Positions 23,915 through 33,388 of a stretch of 64,000 bases of DNA are shown here, piece by piece. Each line of letters starts with the position of its first letter. The stretch's first letter is position 1. The translations under genes and the position numbers were made by a program. The notes under the pieces are model-generated. The model was not told the origin of the DNA. It was given only the letters and a program-made list of their open reading frames with translations, and searched no databases. This DNA is from Planococcus soli (GTDB lineage Bacteria > Bacillota > Bacilli > Bacillales_A > Planococcaceae): NCBI RefSeq assembly GCF_016881065.1, contig NZ_WXYN01000002.1:5234-69233 (forward strand), given 5' to 3'.

Positions 23915-24298
23915 AATATCCCTCCTTACAACTAATTAACTTATTTTAACATATTTAAATACCTTAAACGCTTGATTTACTTGCTCAACTAGCATGCATC
24001 TTACATACATAATGGATGATGGGGCGGCTATGCTTATGCCGTTATAAAGATTGTCACAGGTTTTGAGTAAAGCATTTCTTACCAAAAAATCCGGAATTAA
24101 AGTTTTAAACCTAACTTCGAGGATGCATTTCCTTCTATGTATAAGTGGTAAAAGCTTAAACACTACATATGCTACAATATTAAAAAAGATAGATTTTGAA
24201 AGCCTACCAATGCAATAAAGCTTATAAAAAAGCATTTTTTAATAAATCCTATCAAGAACACATTATTGAACAGTTCTTTAATAGAGGAGTTGTATAAA
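23915..24298. other. Gene-free stretch
   Basis: 384 bp with no convincing gene. A 99-codon open frame on the minus strand has no ribosome binding site and no recognisable pattern. Confidence 0.5.
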
Positions 24299-24967
24299 AT
24301 GGATGGAAAAAAAGGTGCAGGAATAAAAATCTCTTCAAAAGCAGACAGCATTCTATCTCAAATGAGTAGCAAAACTAAGCTAGGCGACTTACGGAAAATC
24401 GCAAAGGACATTAAAAGGGATCACGAACTCGCTATGGAACTTTGGTCAACCGAAGAGTTCTTGCCCAGACTATTAGCGATCTTAATTATGGATAAAAAAC
24501 TTCTTTCACAAGATGTGCTAGATCTGCTTGATAAGGATATGCAGATTCACACTTTTGATGAGCGAAATAACTTAATGGATTGGTTAATGGCCAATCAGCT
24601 CACCAAAGACAAGAAGAACATTGCATTGATGGAGTCATGGGAACATAGCACCGCTGCTCTTCAAAGGCGTGCTTACTGGTATTATCAGGCACGATTGAGA
24701 TGGACTGGACAAACACCGCCTGATAACACGGAAGAACTGCTATCGGCAATAGAAGCTAATATTATGCAGGAAAAACCGGAAGTTCAATGGGCTATGAATT
24801 TCACCGCAGGCTGGATCGGCGTTTATGATGAAAAGAGTCGTGCACGTTGTGTAAGAATTGGTGAGGAAACGGGTCTTTACAAAGATGAAGTAGTAGCAAA
24901 CGGATGTACGCCCAATTATTTGCCGGAGTTCATTAGGATCGAAGCTAACAAGCGACAAGATAAATAG
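24299..24967 (+). CDS. AlkD-like DNA alkylation repair protein
   Basis: 222 residues from the ATG with GAGGAG 9 nt upstream; a TTG 11 codons earlier is possible. The helical-repeat (ALK/HEAT) pattern of AlkD glycosylases is clear: KLGDLRKIAKDIKRDHELAM, ELWSTEEFLPRLLAILIMDK, then LMDWLMAN, RRAYWYYQARL and VQWAMNFTAGWIG. AlkD enzymes excise positively charged alkylated purines without base flipping. The family is firm; catalytic residues are not confirmed by eye. Confidence 0.85.
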   Translation: MDGKKGAGIKISSKADSILSQMSSKTKLGDLRKIAKDIKRDHELAMELWSTEEFLPRLLAILIMDKKLLSQDVLDLLDKDMQIHTFDERNNLMDWLMANQLTKDKKNIALMESWEHSTAALQRRAYWYYQARLRWTGQTPPDNTEELLSAIEANIMQEKPEVQWAMNFTAGWIGVYDEKSRARCVRIGEETGLYKDEVVANGCTPNYLPEFIRIEANKRQDK

Positions 24968-25000
24968 TATTCTCTAAAAAATACTAGAATTTAATGCAAT

Positions 25001-25098
25001 ATTGGCCGGCATGAGCACGGTTAACTATCGTATTTATGCCCGCCAATTAGCTGTATAACTGAAACTCTAGCTTTAAGGAGTTACTATCGCAGCTTTTT
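25001..25098 (+). repeat. Two-copy structured intergenic element, copy 1
   Basis: A first hairpin (TTGGCCGGCAT with ATGCCCGCCAA) is followed by a second (AGCTG...CAGCT around GAAACTCTAGCTTTAAGGAG) and six T. The segment GAAACTCTAGCTTTAAGGAG is almost identical in copy 2 at 30960-31050, and the first stem is kept by paired changes. The T-run suggests it also ends transcription of the repair gene. It may be a small RNA or a repeat. Confidence 0.6.
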
Positions 25099-25162
25099 TC
25101 TCGTTTAGAATGTGAGTATGAATTTTTATAATCGTTTGGAACTGTTTAGTGTTATTTTTTCC

Positions 25163-25801
25163 TTACTGCTCTTGTATTAATGCGTTTATTTTTTGAAGTC
25201 TTTCATAACCTTCAGCGTAAATTTTGGCTCTTTCTTCTTCTGTTTCAATCTCATCAAAGTCTTTCAGCATTTCTTCTGTCTCGTTGATCCATTCTTCTAA
25301 TGGTTCAAAATCGTTCAGTTCTTTCACTTGACCAAGTCTTGAAAGGGGATTGGCCACTTGACCTGCAGCGTTTCCAGTCGTTCTATGCTCTGGTGCTGGT
25401 ATGGCGGCTGCATCTGCAAGCCACCCCATAATTACGCCTATTTTCTGCTCTTCAGTTGGTTCAGCTGGGCTGCCATTTACTTGGTAAGAACGAGCAGCTA
25501 GCGCTTTTGTAGTTTTATCAAACGTGTAACCGTTCTCGTACGTTACACCATTTGCCATTTCACTACTTTCCTCTCCACCTTCTGGAAGTTCCCATTCATC
25601 AAAATAATCATTGATTTCTTGATAAGGTGATTCTAGTTTGGTCTCTTCTAGCTCTTTCGATTTGTTCGCAGAGGTTTCAGATGATGATTCTTCTTGAAGT
25701 TTATTTTCAGTAGTTTCTACTTCTGTTGATTCGTCTGCATTTCCGCATCCAGCTAGCAATAATGCCACTGAAATCACTATTCCTAAAGTGTACTTCTTCA
25801 T
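25163..25801 (-). CDS. Lipoprotein of unknown function
   Basis: 212 residues with a lipoprotein signal (MKKYTLGIVISVALLLAGC, lipid-attachment Cys19). A low-complexity Glu/Ser/Thr linker (20-60) precedes a soluble domain (EWELPEGGEESSEM, FDKTTKALAARSYQVNG). GGAGGGG lies 7 nt before the ATG. Anchored on the outside of the membrane; no family recognised. Confidence 0.8.
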   Translation of the reverse strand: MKKYTLGIVISVALLLAGCGNADESTEVETTENKLQEESSSETSANKSKELEETKLESPYQEINDYFDEWELPEGGEESSEMANGVTYENGYTFDKTTKALAARSYQVNGSPAEPTEEQKIGVIMGWLADAAAIPAPEHRTTGNAAGQVANPLSRLGQVKELNDFEPLEEWINETEEMLKDFDEIETEEERAKIYAEGYERLQKINALIQEQ

Positions 25802-26322
25802 TTAATCCCCTCCGATTATAGCCCGATTATATCATAGTAAAAATCATTTATTTCCATAAAACCCATTTTCAAGGGATACAATATTCTCTTAGGAATAGCT
25901 TTTTATGTTAGCTTTAGTCAAAGAGATTTGATGAAACAAAGTTTAATAAGTTCGATCGACTTTTTTAGGCAAGCATAGTTGAGAGATGCCCATCAAATGC
26001 CCAAAATTCGCTGAACACTCAAGCCATCCAAGAAGGCTTTATTACTGAATAATCGTTGGAAAATACTCCTACGCATTTCGAAATACGACATCCCGAAGCA
26101 CCTGAGAAAAAAGAAACTTATGTACATAGAAGGAAGCGATAAATGTGGAAAACAAGTCGAGCAAGTATTTTAAATTAACCAGAAATAAAAAAGGACAATG
26201 ATTTTTAATAGAATCCCGTCGTCTAGCTGAGGTCAATACATAAAGATAACTAAAAAAATAAAATATTAAGAGCTGTGTAATGTAAAATAGAGATCCAACT
26301 CTAATTAGTTGCGAGAAATTTA
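25802..26322. other. Gene-free stretch
   Basis: 521 bp in which no gene, repeat or RNA is recognised. Short frames have stops and no ribosome binding site. Confidence 0.5.
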
Positions 26323-26982
26323 GTGCGAAAGGGATTGAAAGGATTGAAAACTGAACCGTCATTTCCGAATACAGTGAAGACAGTGGAAGAGCTGCGAGAG
26401 ATCACCGGAAAGCCGAGTGAACTTGTGAGCAATAAGGTCATCTCTTTTTTGGATGAACATTGCATAGGCTTTATCGAGAAATCTCCATTCCTGACAATAT
26501 CTACAGCGGATGAATCCGGTTTTTGCGACGTTTCTCCACGGGGAGACGATGCCGGTTTTGTATATGTGGTAAATGACAGGCAGTTGATCATTCCGGAAAG
26601 GCCCGGCAATAAGAGAATGGATTCCATGCGGAATATTTTATCCAATCCAAATATCGGTTTACTGTTTCTAATCCCTGGACTGGGTGAGACCTTGCGTATT
26701 AACGGTAAAGCAAGCGTCATCCATGATAAAGAACTGTTAGGGAAAATGGCAGTCGACGGAAAAAGCCCGATTCTTGGTATCGGCGTGGATGTGGAAGAGT
26801 GCTTTATTCATTGCGCAAAGGCGTTCCGAAGGTCAGGACTGTGGAGTCCCGATACATGGATGACTAAAGATGCACTACCCAAAGGTGCGAAGATTTTAGC
26901 AGCCCATGCAAAATTGCCAAATGTAGATGAAGAGGCGGTCGGGAAACTTCTGGAGAAGAGCTATCGGGAAACGTTGTATTAA
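26323..26982 (+). CDS. Pyridoxamine 5'-phosphate oxidase-like FMN protein (MSMEG_1061 type)
   Basis: 219 residues. PFLTISTADESGFCDVSPRG, then LIIPERPGNKRMDSMRNILS and GLLFLIPG are the split-barrel flavin-binding motifs of the PNPOx-like group, with the C-terminal DVEECFIHCAKAFRRSGLW typical of the MSMEG_1061 branch. Likely an FMN- or F420-type oxidoreductase of unknown substrate. The start is uncertain: GTG at 26323 or one of two TTG codons within 21 nt; none has a perfect ribosome binding site. Confidence 0.85.
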   Translation: MRKGLKGLKTEPSFPNTVKTVEELREITGKPSELVSNKVISFLDEHCIGFIEKSPFLTISTADESGFCDVSPRGDDAGFVYVVNDRQLIIPERPGNKRMDSMRNILSNPNIGLLFLIPGLGETLRINGKASVIHDKELLGKMAVDGKSPILGIGVDVEECFIHCAKAFRRSGLWSPDTWMTKDALPKGAKILAAHAKLPNVDEEAVGKLLEKSYRETLY

Positions 26983-27354
26983 AGCTAGACGAGCACCCTC
27001 TGTTTGCAGCGAAGACTATGATGCATTTAAAACCACTTGAGTAGAAATTGTGTATCTTCAAATAAAGGCTGGATTTATATTGTCATTACTGAATTATTAG
27101 TTATTTACTTCTGCATGTTGTGATAAAATATAACTAGTAAAAGAGTAAAATATGGTAGGGAAAGCAAATGGACTCTTGTACTGCTTCAACTAGAGGAAGA
27201 AAGTAAAAACAGCCCCTTTCGGTGTAGCTTTTTGTGTGAAGGGCAAGCTAGCTAGAATCAATAAATTCAACGGACGCGAGAGCTGGCAGAGTATTGCTAA
27301 CGACGTTCTGCAGATATATATCAAATAGTATTATAGATGATAGGGGCTGATTGT
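26983..27354. other. Gene-free stretch
   Basis: 372 bp with no convincing gene; the leader of the yiaA gene must lie here. Confidence 0.5.
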
Positions 27355-27810
27355 ATGTTAGGTGAAAAAGATGAAGATGTATTCATGAAAAAACCGAACG
27401 AGAAACGCAGGCTTGGAGAACCGACGGGGGCATTTAAAGGTGCAGCTTGGGGCGCTTTGCTTATTGGGGTATCGACGTATTTAATCGGTTTGTACAATGC
27501 GCAAATGGAATTGAACGAAAAAGGCTATTATATTACATTATTGATACTTGGGCTTTATGCTGCAGTGTCGCTTCAAAAGGCAGTCCGGGATCGTGACGAG
27601 GGAATACGGGTCACGAACCTGTATTTCGGCATTAGCTGGTTTGCGCTGATTTCAGCATTGGCACTAATGGCGATCGGACTGTTCAACGCTGAGAGCATAA
27701 TTTTGAGTGAGAAAGGCTTTTACGGCATCTCGTTCGTCTTGAGCCTGTTCGCCGTGGTTACGGTACAGAAGAACGTCCGGGACACAGAAGAAGCGAACCC
27801 AGATAAGTGA
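27355..27810 (+). CDS. yiaA: YiaA/YiaB-type inner membrane protein
   Basis: 151 residues from the ATG at 27355, 8 nt after AGGGG. Two repeats of a two-helix unit: GALLIGVSTYLIGLYNAQMELNEKGYY, then LQKAVRDRDEG, and again SALALMAIGLFNAESIILSEKGFYG then VQKNVRDTEE. This is the YiaAB two-helix domain. The role of the family is unknown. A terminator follows after 14 nt. Confidence 0.85.
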   Translation: MLGEKDEDVFMKKPNEKRRLGEPTGAFKGAAWGALLIGVSTYLIGLYNAQMELNEKGYYITLLILGLYAAVSLQKAVRDRDEGIRVTNLYFGISWFALISALALMAIGLFNAESIILSEKGFYGISFVLSLFAVVTVQKNVRDTEEANPDK

Positions 27811-27823
27811 ATCATGAAAATAG

Positions 27824-27856
27824 AAACGCCTAACTGTTCCTACAGTTAGGCGTTTT
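27824..27856 (+). terminator. Intrinsic terminator of yiaA
   Basis: AAACGCCTAACTG pairs with CAGTTAGGCGTTT over 6 nt. Confidence 0.9.
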
Positions 27857-28186
27857 GTGTGTCCAGGCGTATAGTGGACGAAAACAGATCAAAAAAATTT
27901 TAGAATTGAAAACTGTATTTTCAAAGAGGTGTTGTGTCGATTTCCATCGCTTGCCAATCATTATAGTTCTAAATATGGTGACCTCAAGAAATTGCATGGT
28001 AGCGGTATGTGGAATTATAATTAAAGAACAATAGACGGTACCTTTCCTTCTGAAAATACAGCCACTGAAGCCTTTGAAAATAAAGTGTTGCACTTAAAAT
28101 GACAAACAGTCCCTTACAAAAACTTAGAACGCTGTAAAGTGATGTTAAGTTAAAAACAACAGTAAAATGTAAAGGAGACGATCATT
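27857..28186. other. Gene-free stretch before rph
   Basis: 330 bp with no gene recognised. No copy of the actinobacterial rifamycin-associated element (GGGGCTTGC inverted repeat) is seen. Confidence 0.5.
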
Positions 28187-30802
28187 TTGCAAAAATATGT
28201 GCTAGATTTTCAAGAGGTGGAAAAAAATGATTTGTTACTGGTTGGCGGAAAAGGCTTGAATTTAGCGGAGCTGGCAAGAGTTCCTGGCATTCAGGTACCG
28301 GCAGGATTTTGTATTACTACTAACGTATTCAAGCGCATAGTGGAGGATAATCAGGTATTCACTGAATTGATGGAAGAATTGGCCGTACTTGAATCCAGCG
28401 ATATAGATAGGATTCGATTGATCAGTGAAAAACTAAGAAATGCCATCGAAACCACGAAGATCCCGAAAGAGATAAAACAGGAAATTGTCGATTCTTTTGA
28501 AAAATTGGGGAGCGAGTTAACCTATGCGGTCCGGTCGAGTGCGACGGCAGAGGATTTGCCGACGGCGTCATTTGCAGGACAGCAAGATTCGTTTTTAAAT
28601 ATCCAAGGTAAAAAGCAGCTCTTGAAGCACATCAGTAAATGTTGGGCTTCCTTGTTCACGGAGCGGGCAGTAGTGTATCGCATCCAAAATGGTTTTGATC
28701 ACCGGAAGGTCCTTTTGTCGGTCATCATCCAACAAATGGTTTTTCCGGTTGCATCCGGGATATTGTTCACCGCAGATCCTGTTACGTCCAATCGCAAAAT
28801 GGTGTCGATTGATGCGAGTTTCGGATTAGGTGAAGCACTCGTCTCAGGCATTGTGTCTGCCGATAATTACAAAGTTAAGGAAGGGCAGATCATTCAGAAA
28901 ACAGTTTCTCTGAAGAAAGTTGCCGTTTATCCATTAAGCAGAGGAGGAACGGAACAAAGGGAAATCCCTCTTGAATTACAGGAACAACAAGTGTTATCGG
29001 GTGAACAGGTATTGGCGCTAGAAGGCTTAGGCCGTCAAATAGAAAAGCATTTCGGAACACCGCAGGACATCGAATGGTGTCTGGTGGATGAAGCAATCTA
29101 TATTGTGCAAAGCCGGCCAATCACTACATTGTTCCCTTTGCCAGAAAAAAGTGATGGTCAGTATCGCATTTACTTATCCATTGGACACCAACAGATGATG
29201 ACTGACCCGATCAATCCACTTGGTATGTCATTTTTCGAATTTCTCGCCGATTATAATATAGAGAGGGCCGGTGGACGGCTATTCATGGATTTGTCACCTG
29301 AGCTTGCTTCGGTTACTGGACGGATATTTATGTTGGCATCTCTTGGAAGCAACGATCCTCTGATGAAAGATGCGTTGGCTAATTTCATGAAGCGTAAACC
29401 ACGGCTCCCAAATGGAAAGCGCATTTATAAATTTGGATCAGAGCCATTTACTTGGGGCTTTCCTGTGGAACTGCTAAAATTGTATCGGAAAAATGACCGC
29501 AGGCTGACCAACCAGCTGATCAATTTAAGCGAAGCTTCCATCCGGTCGTTGGAATGGCGTATACAAACTGTCTCAAGAGATGGATTGTTCGAGTTTATTA
29601 AAGAGGATCATAAACAATTAAAAAAAGAAATTTATAATCAGGAAAGCTTTGGCATAATTATGGTCGGCATCTTTGCAGTATACTGGCTCAACAACTACAT
29701 GGAAAAATGGCTGGGTGAAAAGAAGGCGGCAGACATCCTCAGCCAGTCGGTGGCCCGTAACGTGACGTCCGAAATGGGGCTTGAGCTTCTCGATGTAACG
29801 GATGTGGTGCGAGACTATCCCGAGGTGCAAGCCTATTTTGAGAACCCTCGGAAAGCAACGTTTTTCGAAGATCTGGAAAAAATGCACGGTGGCAAGGCGG
29901 TCAGCACAGCACTGAGACAATACCTCGAGAAATATGGCATGCGTTGTGCTGGTGAAATCGACATTACAAAAATACGGTGGAGCGAAGACCCGACAATCCT
30001 GGCTCCTGTCATCTTGGGCAATATCAAAAACTTCGAGCCTCATGCGCGCGCTGCCAAAGTTGCAGAAGGCAAAAGAAAAGCAAAGCAGAAAGAACAGGAG
30101 TTGTTGGAACGGTTGGCCAAGTTGCCTGGAGGCAAGAGGAAGGTTAAAAAGACCAAGCAAATGATCAGCATACTGCAAAATTTTCTTGGGTACCGGGAAT
30201 ATCCGAAATTCGCTTTTATCAAACGCTATTTTCTATATAAGCAGGCTTTGATGAAAGAAGCTGTTTTTCTGCATGAAAAAGGGGAAATCCAAGCGCCCGA
30301 GGATGTGTATTATTTATCATTTAATGAATTTAGAGATGCTGTCAACGGCAAAAGTGTAGACCGCCAGATGATTGAAGAGCGGAAAGCGGCCTACCGCTAT
30401 TACGAGAAACTAAAGGTGCCGAGACTGATGACCTCAGAAGGTGAAGAAATCTTCGGAAACTATCAAAACGATAAGTTGCCAATCGGCGCGTTTCCAGGTA
30501 TTGCGGTTTCTGCCGGCGTCATTGAAGGACGGGCGAGGGTCGTCCTGAAGATGGAGAATGCTCACATCGAACCTGGGGATATACTCATAACGGCTTTCAC
30601 AGACCCGAGTTGGACCCCGCTATTCGTCTCGCTGTCGGGTTTGGTAACAGAAGTCGGAGGGCTGATGACACACGGAGCGGTTATTGCACGGGAATATGGC
30701 CTGCCGGCTGTGGTCGGAGTGGTTAACGCGACAACTGTCATTAAAGACGGACAGAAAATTCGCATCAATGGCTCTGAAGGTTATGTGGAAGTGCTGGATT
30801 AG
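28187..30802 (+). CDS. rph: Rifampicin phosphotransferase
   Basis: 871 residues, close to the 867 of Listeria Rph, and similar from end to end. The N-terminal ATP-grasp part (about 1-315) includes LVGGKGLNLAEL, AVRSSATAEDLPTASFAGQQ and DPVTSNRKM and ends QDIEWC..., IVQSRPITTL. The central rifampicin-binding domain spans about 330-750, and the C-terminal swivelling domain carries the phosphohistidine, His829, in GGLMTHGAVIARE. Rph transfers the beta phosphate of ATP to rifampicin and inactivates it. The match to Rph, not PEP synthase, rests on the central domain (ISVGHQQMMTD-like, YGMRCAGEIDITK, IGYREYPK). TTG start after AAAGGAG. Confidence 0.9.
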   Translation: MQKYVLDFQEVEKNDLLLVGGKGLNLAELARVPGIQVPAGFCITTNVFKRIVEDNQVFTELMEELAVLESSDIDRIRLISEKLRNAIETTKIPKEIKQEIVDSFEKLGSELTYAVRSSATAEDLPTASFAGQQDSFLNIQGKKQLLKHISKCWASLFTERAVVYRIQNGFDHRKVLLSVIIQQMVFPVASGILFTADPVTSNRKMVSIDASFGLGEALVSGIVSADNYKVKEGQIIQKTVSLKKVAVYPLSRGGTEQREIPLELQEQQVLSGEQVLALEGLGRQIEKHFGTPQDIEWCLVDEAIYIVQSRPITTLFPLPEKSDGQYRIYLSIGHQQMMTDPINPLGMSFFEFLADYNIERAGGRLFMDLSPELASVTGRIFMLASLGSNDPLMKDALANFMKRKPRLPNGKRIYKFGSEPFTWGFPVELLKLYRKNDRRLTNQLINLSEASIRSLEWRIQTVSRDGLFEFIKEDHKQLKKEIYNQESFGIIMVGIFAVYWLNNYMEKWLGEKKAADILSQSVARNVTSEMGLELLDVTDVVRDYPEVQAYFENPRKATFFEDLEKMHGGKAVSTALRQYLEKYGMRCAGEIDITKIRWSEDPTILAPVILGNIKNFEPHARAAKVAEGKRKAKQKEQELLERLAKLPGGKRKVKKTKQMISILQNFLGYREYPKFAFIKRYFLYKQALMKEAVFLHEKGEIQAPEDVYYLSFNEFRDAVNGKSVDRQMIEERKAAYRYYEKLKVPRLMTSEGEEIFGNYQNDKLPIGAFPGIAVSAGVIEGRARVVLKMENAHIEPGDILITAFTDPSWTPLFVSLSGLVTEVGGLMTHGAVIAREYGLPAVVGVVNATTVIKDGQKIRINGSEGYVEVLD

Positions 30803-30959
30803 CAATTCCAAAATACAAGTTTTGGGACATGATGAGAACTTCGATTTGCTTAAATTTCAGTAAATTTAAGAAATGAAGAAAAAATTATAATACCTTAAGA
30901 TGGGAAAAAGACTACGTTGATACATTCATCTCTATAATCACAAACGCATTAAATAAAAA

Positions 30960-31050
30960 AAGGCTGGCATTCGTCCAATGCGACACCGGGCCATACCAGC
31001 CAATTAATTGCATAAATGAAACTCTAACTTTAAGGAGTCACTACCAAATC
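30960..31050 (+). repeat. Two-copy structured intergenic element, copy 2
   Basis: First stem AGGCTGGCAT with ATACCAGCC, then CAATTAATTGC and TGAAACTCTAACTTTAAGGAG, matching copy 1 at 25001-25098. The fourth base pair of the stem is T-A here where copy 1 has a mismatch. The rest of 30803-31234 holds no gene. Confidence 0.6.
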
Positions 31051-31234
31051 TTTTCTCTTTTTTTGATACCTATTAGAGTAAGTCTACATAGCATAGCAGC
31101 CAAATTTTGAAAAGGATCCCAAAAAGTTATCAAGGCAGAAAAATCTTCTGTCCTGATAGCTTTTTCGTTTTTGAAAAGAGGACTATCAGAATATTTAGAG
31201 AATAGAAAGGGGACATGGCGAAAGGGGTGGCGAG

Positions 31235-32696
31235 ATGGATTGGTCAATCTTTTGGAGCTGGGTGCTCAACGGTGTAATCCTCTTGAATATGGTGCTGGCT
31301 GTAGTGGTTATTTTTAATGAACGGCGAGATCCGGGGGCTTCCTGGGCATGGCTGCTGATTTTATTTTTCTTGCCGGTCATTGGCTTTATCGTTTATCTGT
31401 TTTTCGGCAGGCTTTTAAAGGATAAGAACTTTTATGATTTAAGCGAGGAAGAGCAGTCTTACCACGCCCGTCAGATGTCAGATTGGTTCTCAAATTGAAC
31501 GCATAAAAAGCGGCGCAGCTGAATACGATGATGAGCTGCTAAAAAAGCATAAACAGCTGTTGATCATGAATTTGCAGTCTTCACGGTCGCAAATAAGTTT
31601 TTACAATGAAATGGATGTCCTTTCCGAAGGTGTGCAAAAGTTCGATACGATGATTGCGGACATTGGAAGAGCACAGGAAGAAGTTAATATCCAGTATTAC
31701 ATCATCAAGCGGGACGCTCTTGGTAAGCGGCTGCTCGATGCTTTGCTGGAAAGGGCAAAAGCGGGGATCAAAATTCGTCTTCTCTATGATGGCTTTGGTT
31801 CCAGAAGTTTGAAAAGAATTGATTTTAAGGAATTGATCGAACACGGGGGCAAAGTGCAGATTTTTTTCCCGTCGTCTTTTGGATTTATAAATTTTCGTGT
31901 CAATAACCGCAATCATCGAAAAGTCTGCATCATCGATGGCAAAGTCGGTTATATCGGTGGATTTAATGTTGGCACCGAGTACTTGGGTGAAGTGAAGAAA
32001 TTTGGCTATTGGCGAGATGTCCATTTGCGCATAGAAGGGGACGTGGTCCAACACATCCAGGAGCGATTTATTTTGGATTGGAATTATTCCAATCAACAGA
32101 AGAATCGGGATGATCTATTTTGTTTTCCACAGCATGATGTAAAAAGCCTATCCCCAATGCAGATCATCACGAGCGGCCCGAATTCCCATACGGAACATTT
32201 AAAAAACATGATGATCAAGATGATTTTATCAGCGGAGCGTGAAGTTTTTATCCAGACCCCGTACTTCATACCGGATAAAAGTTTTATGGACGCCTGCAAA
32301 ATGGCGTTGCTGAGCGGAGTGAAAATGCATATTATGATCCCTGGAAAACCGGATCATTTATTTGTCATGTGGGGATCCTGGTCGTTTCTTGGCGAACTGC
32401 TCGATTACGGTGCAGATGTCTATTTATATGACCGCGGGTTTCTGCACTCCAAAACGCTGACCATTGACAGCGAAATTTCAACCGTGGGCACGACCAATCT
32501 GGACGCTAGAAGCTTTCGCTTGAATTTCGAAATTAATGCGCTGGTATTTAACCGCATGGTCGCGCTTGAACTGGAGTCATTGTTTGAGTCGGACACTGCA
32601 AGCTGCCGCAAGTTGACGAAAGAGCTATATGCCCAGCGTAATTGGACTATTAAATTCCGTGAAGGTGTGTCGCGTTTGTTGAGTCCGATTTTATGA
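31235..32696 (+). pseudogene. cls: Cardiolipin synthase, split by a frameshift
   Basis: The first 87 codons (31235-31498, RBS AAGGGG) give the PLDc_N domain with two membrane helices. The frame then ends, and the rest continues in another frame (QIERIKSGAAEYDDELL from about 31490, long frame 31560-32696) with both HKD motifs, HRKVCIID and HSKTLTID. Joined, the protein would be about 486 residues, the normal length of bacterial cardiolipin synthases. A single-base change near 31470-31495 would account for it. It is either a real inactivating mutation or a sequencing error. Confidence 0.85.
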
Positions 32697-32834
32697 AAAA
32701 ATTTGAAATACATGGAATAGGCGTAAATTGCTTTCAATGAACTCTTCAAAAAACTATTTAGATACTTGCAGGTTTTTTTTGGAATTACACGAATTAGGTA
32801 GATGGTAATTCTAATTCAGATTGGAGGAATATCA

Positions 32835-33260
32835 ATGACATTAAAAGCAAAAGAGATTTACGTCAATTTACCTGTAAAAAATTTGGACAAATCAGTGGAA
32901 TTTTTTACAAAGCTTGGATTTGAGTTTCACCCAGAAATGACGGATGAAAATGCCACGTGTATGATTGTCGGTGAAAATATTTTCGTTATGCTGTTGATTG
33001 AACCCTTCTTTAAAACTTTTACCAAAAAAGAGCTTGCAGATTCGACGAAAAATACAGAAGTAATTGTGGCACTTTCCGCCGATAACCGTCAAAGCGTTGA
33101 CGACATTGTCAACAAAGCATTAAAAGCTGGCGGTACAGCATCGAATGATGTGATGGATGATGAGTATATGTATGCTTGGAGTTTTCAGGACCTTGATGGC
33201 CATTTGTGGGAAGTTATTGCCATGTCAGAAAGCAACGATTTAAATAAGAGCGAAGCGTAA
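32835..33260 (+). CDS. VOC (glyoxalase-like) family protein
   Basis: 141 residues from the ATG following GGAGGAATATCA. Vicinal-oxygen-chelate fold: VNLPVKNLDKSVEFFTKLGF at the start, a TNNF-like metal-binding strand, and YAWSFQDLDGHLWEVIAM at the end, where Glu would bind metal. Close relatives are annotated as glyoxalase/bleomycin-resistance-like; substrate unknown. Confidence 0.85.
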   Translation: MTLKAKEIYVNLPVKNLDKSVEFFTKLGFEFHPEMTDENATCMIVGENIFVMLLIEPFFKTFTKKELADSTKNTEVIVALSADNRQSVDDIVNKALKAGGTASNDVMDDEYMYAWSFQDLDGHLWEVIAMSESNDLNKSEA

Positions 33261-33265
33261 AAAAG

Positions 33266-33300
33266 GAAAGCATTTAGGAGAAAAAACCCTAAATGCTTTT
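33266..33300 (+). terminator. Intrinsic terminator
   Basis: AAGCATTTAGG pairs with CCTAAATGCTT across an A-rich loop, with TT following. Confidence 0.85.
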
Positions 33301-33388
33301 ATATATTTAATCAATGGTGATTATTGCATTTGAAGTTGTCAGTAAAAAATATTGTTAGTTCAACATCTACAAAAAGAGGTGAAAACAT

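Noticed and set aside
23936-24235. 99-codon open frame on the minus strand
   Set aside because: No ribosome binding site and no recognisable protein pattern; probably chance in an AT-rich gap.
27830-28093. 87-codon open frame on the minus strand
   Set aside because: It overlaps the yiaA terminator and shows no start signal or family pattern.
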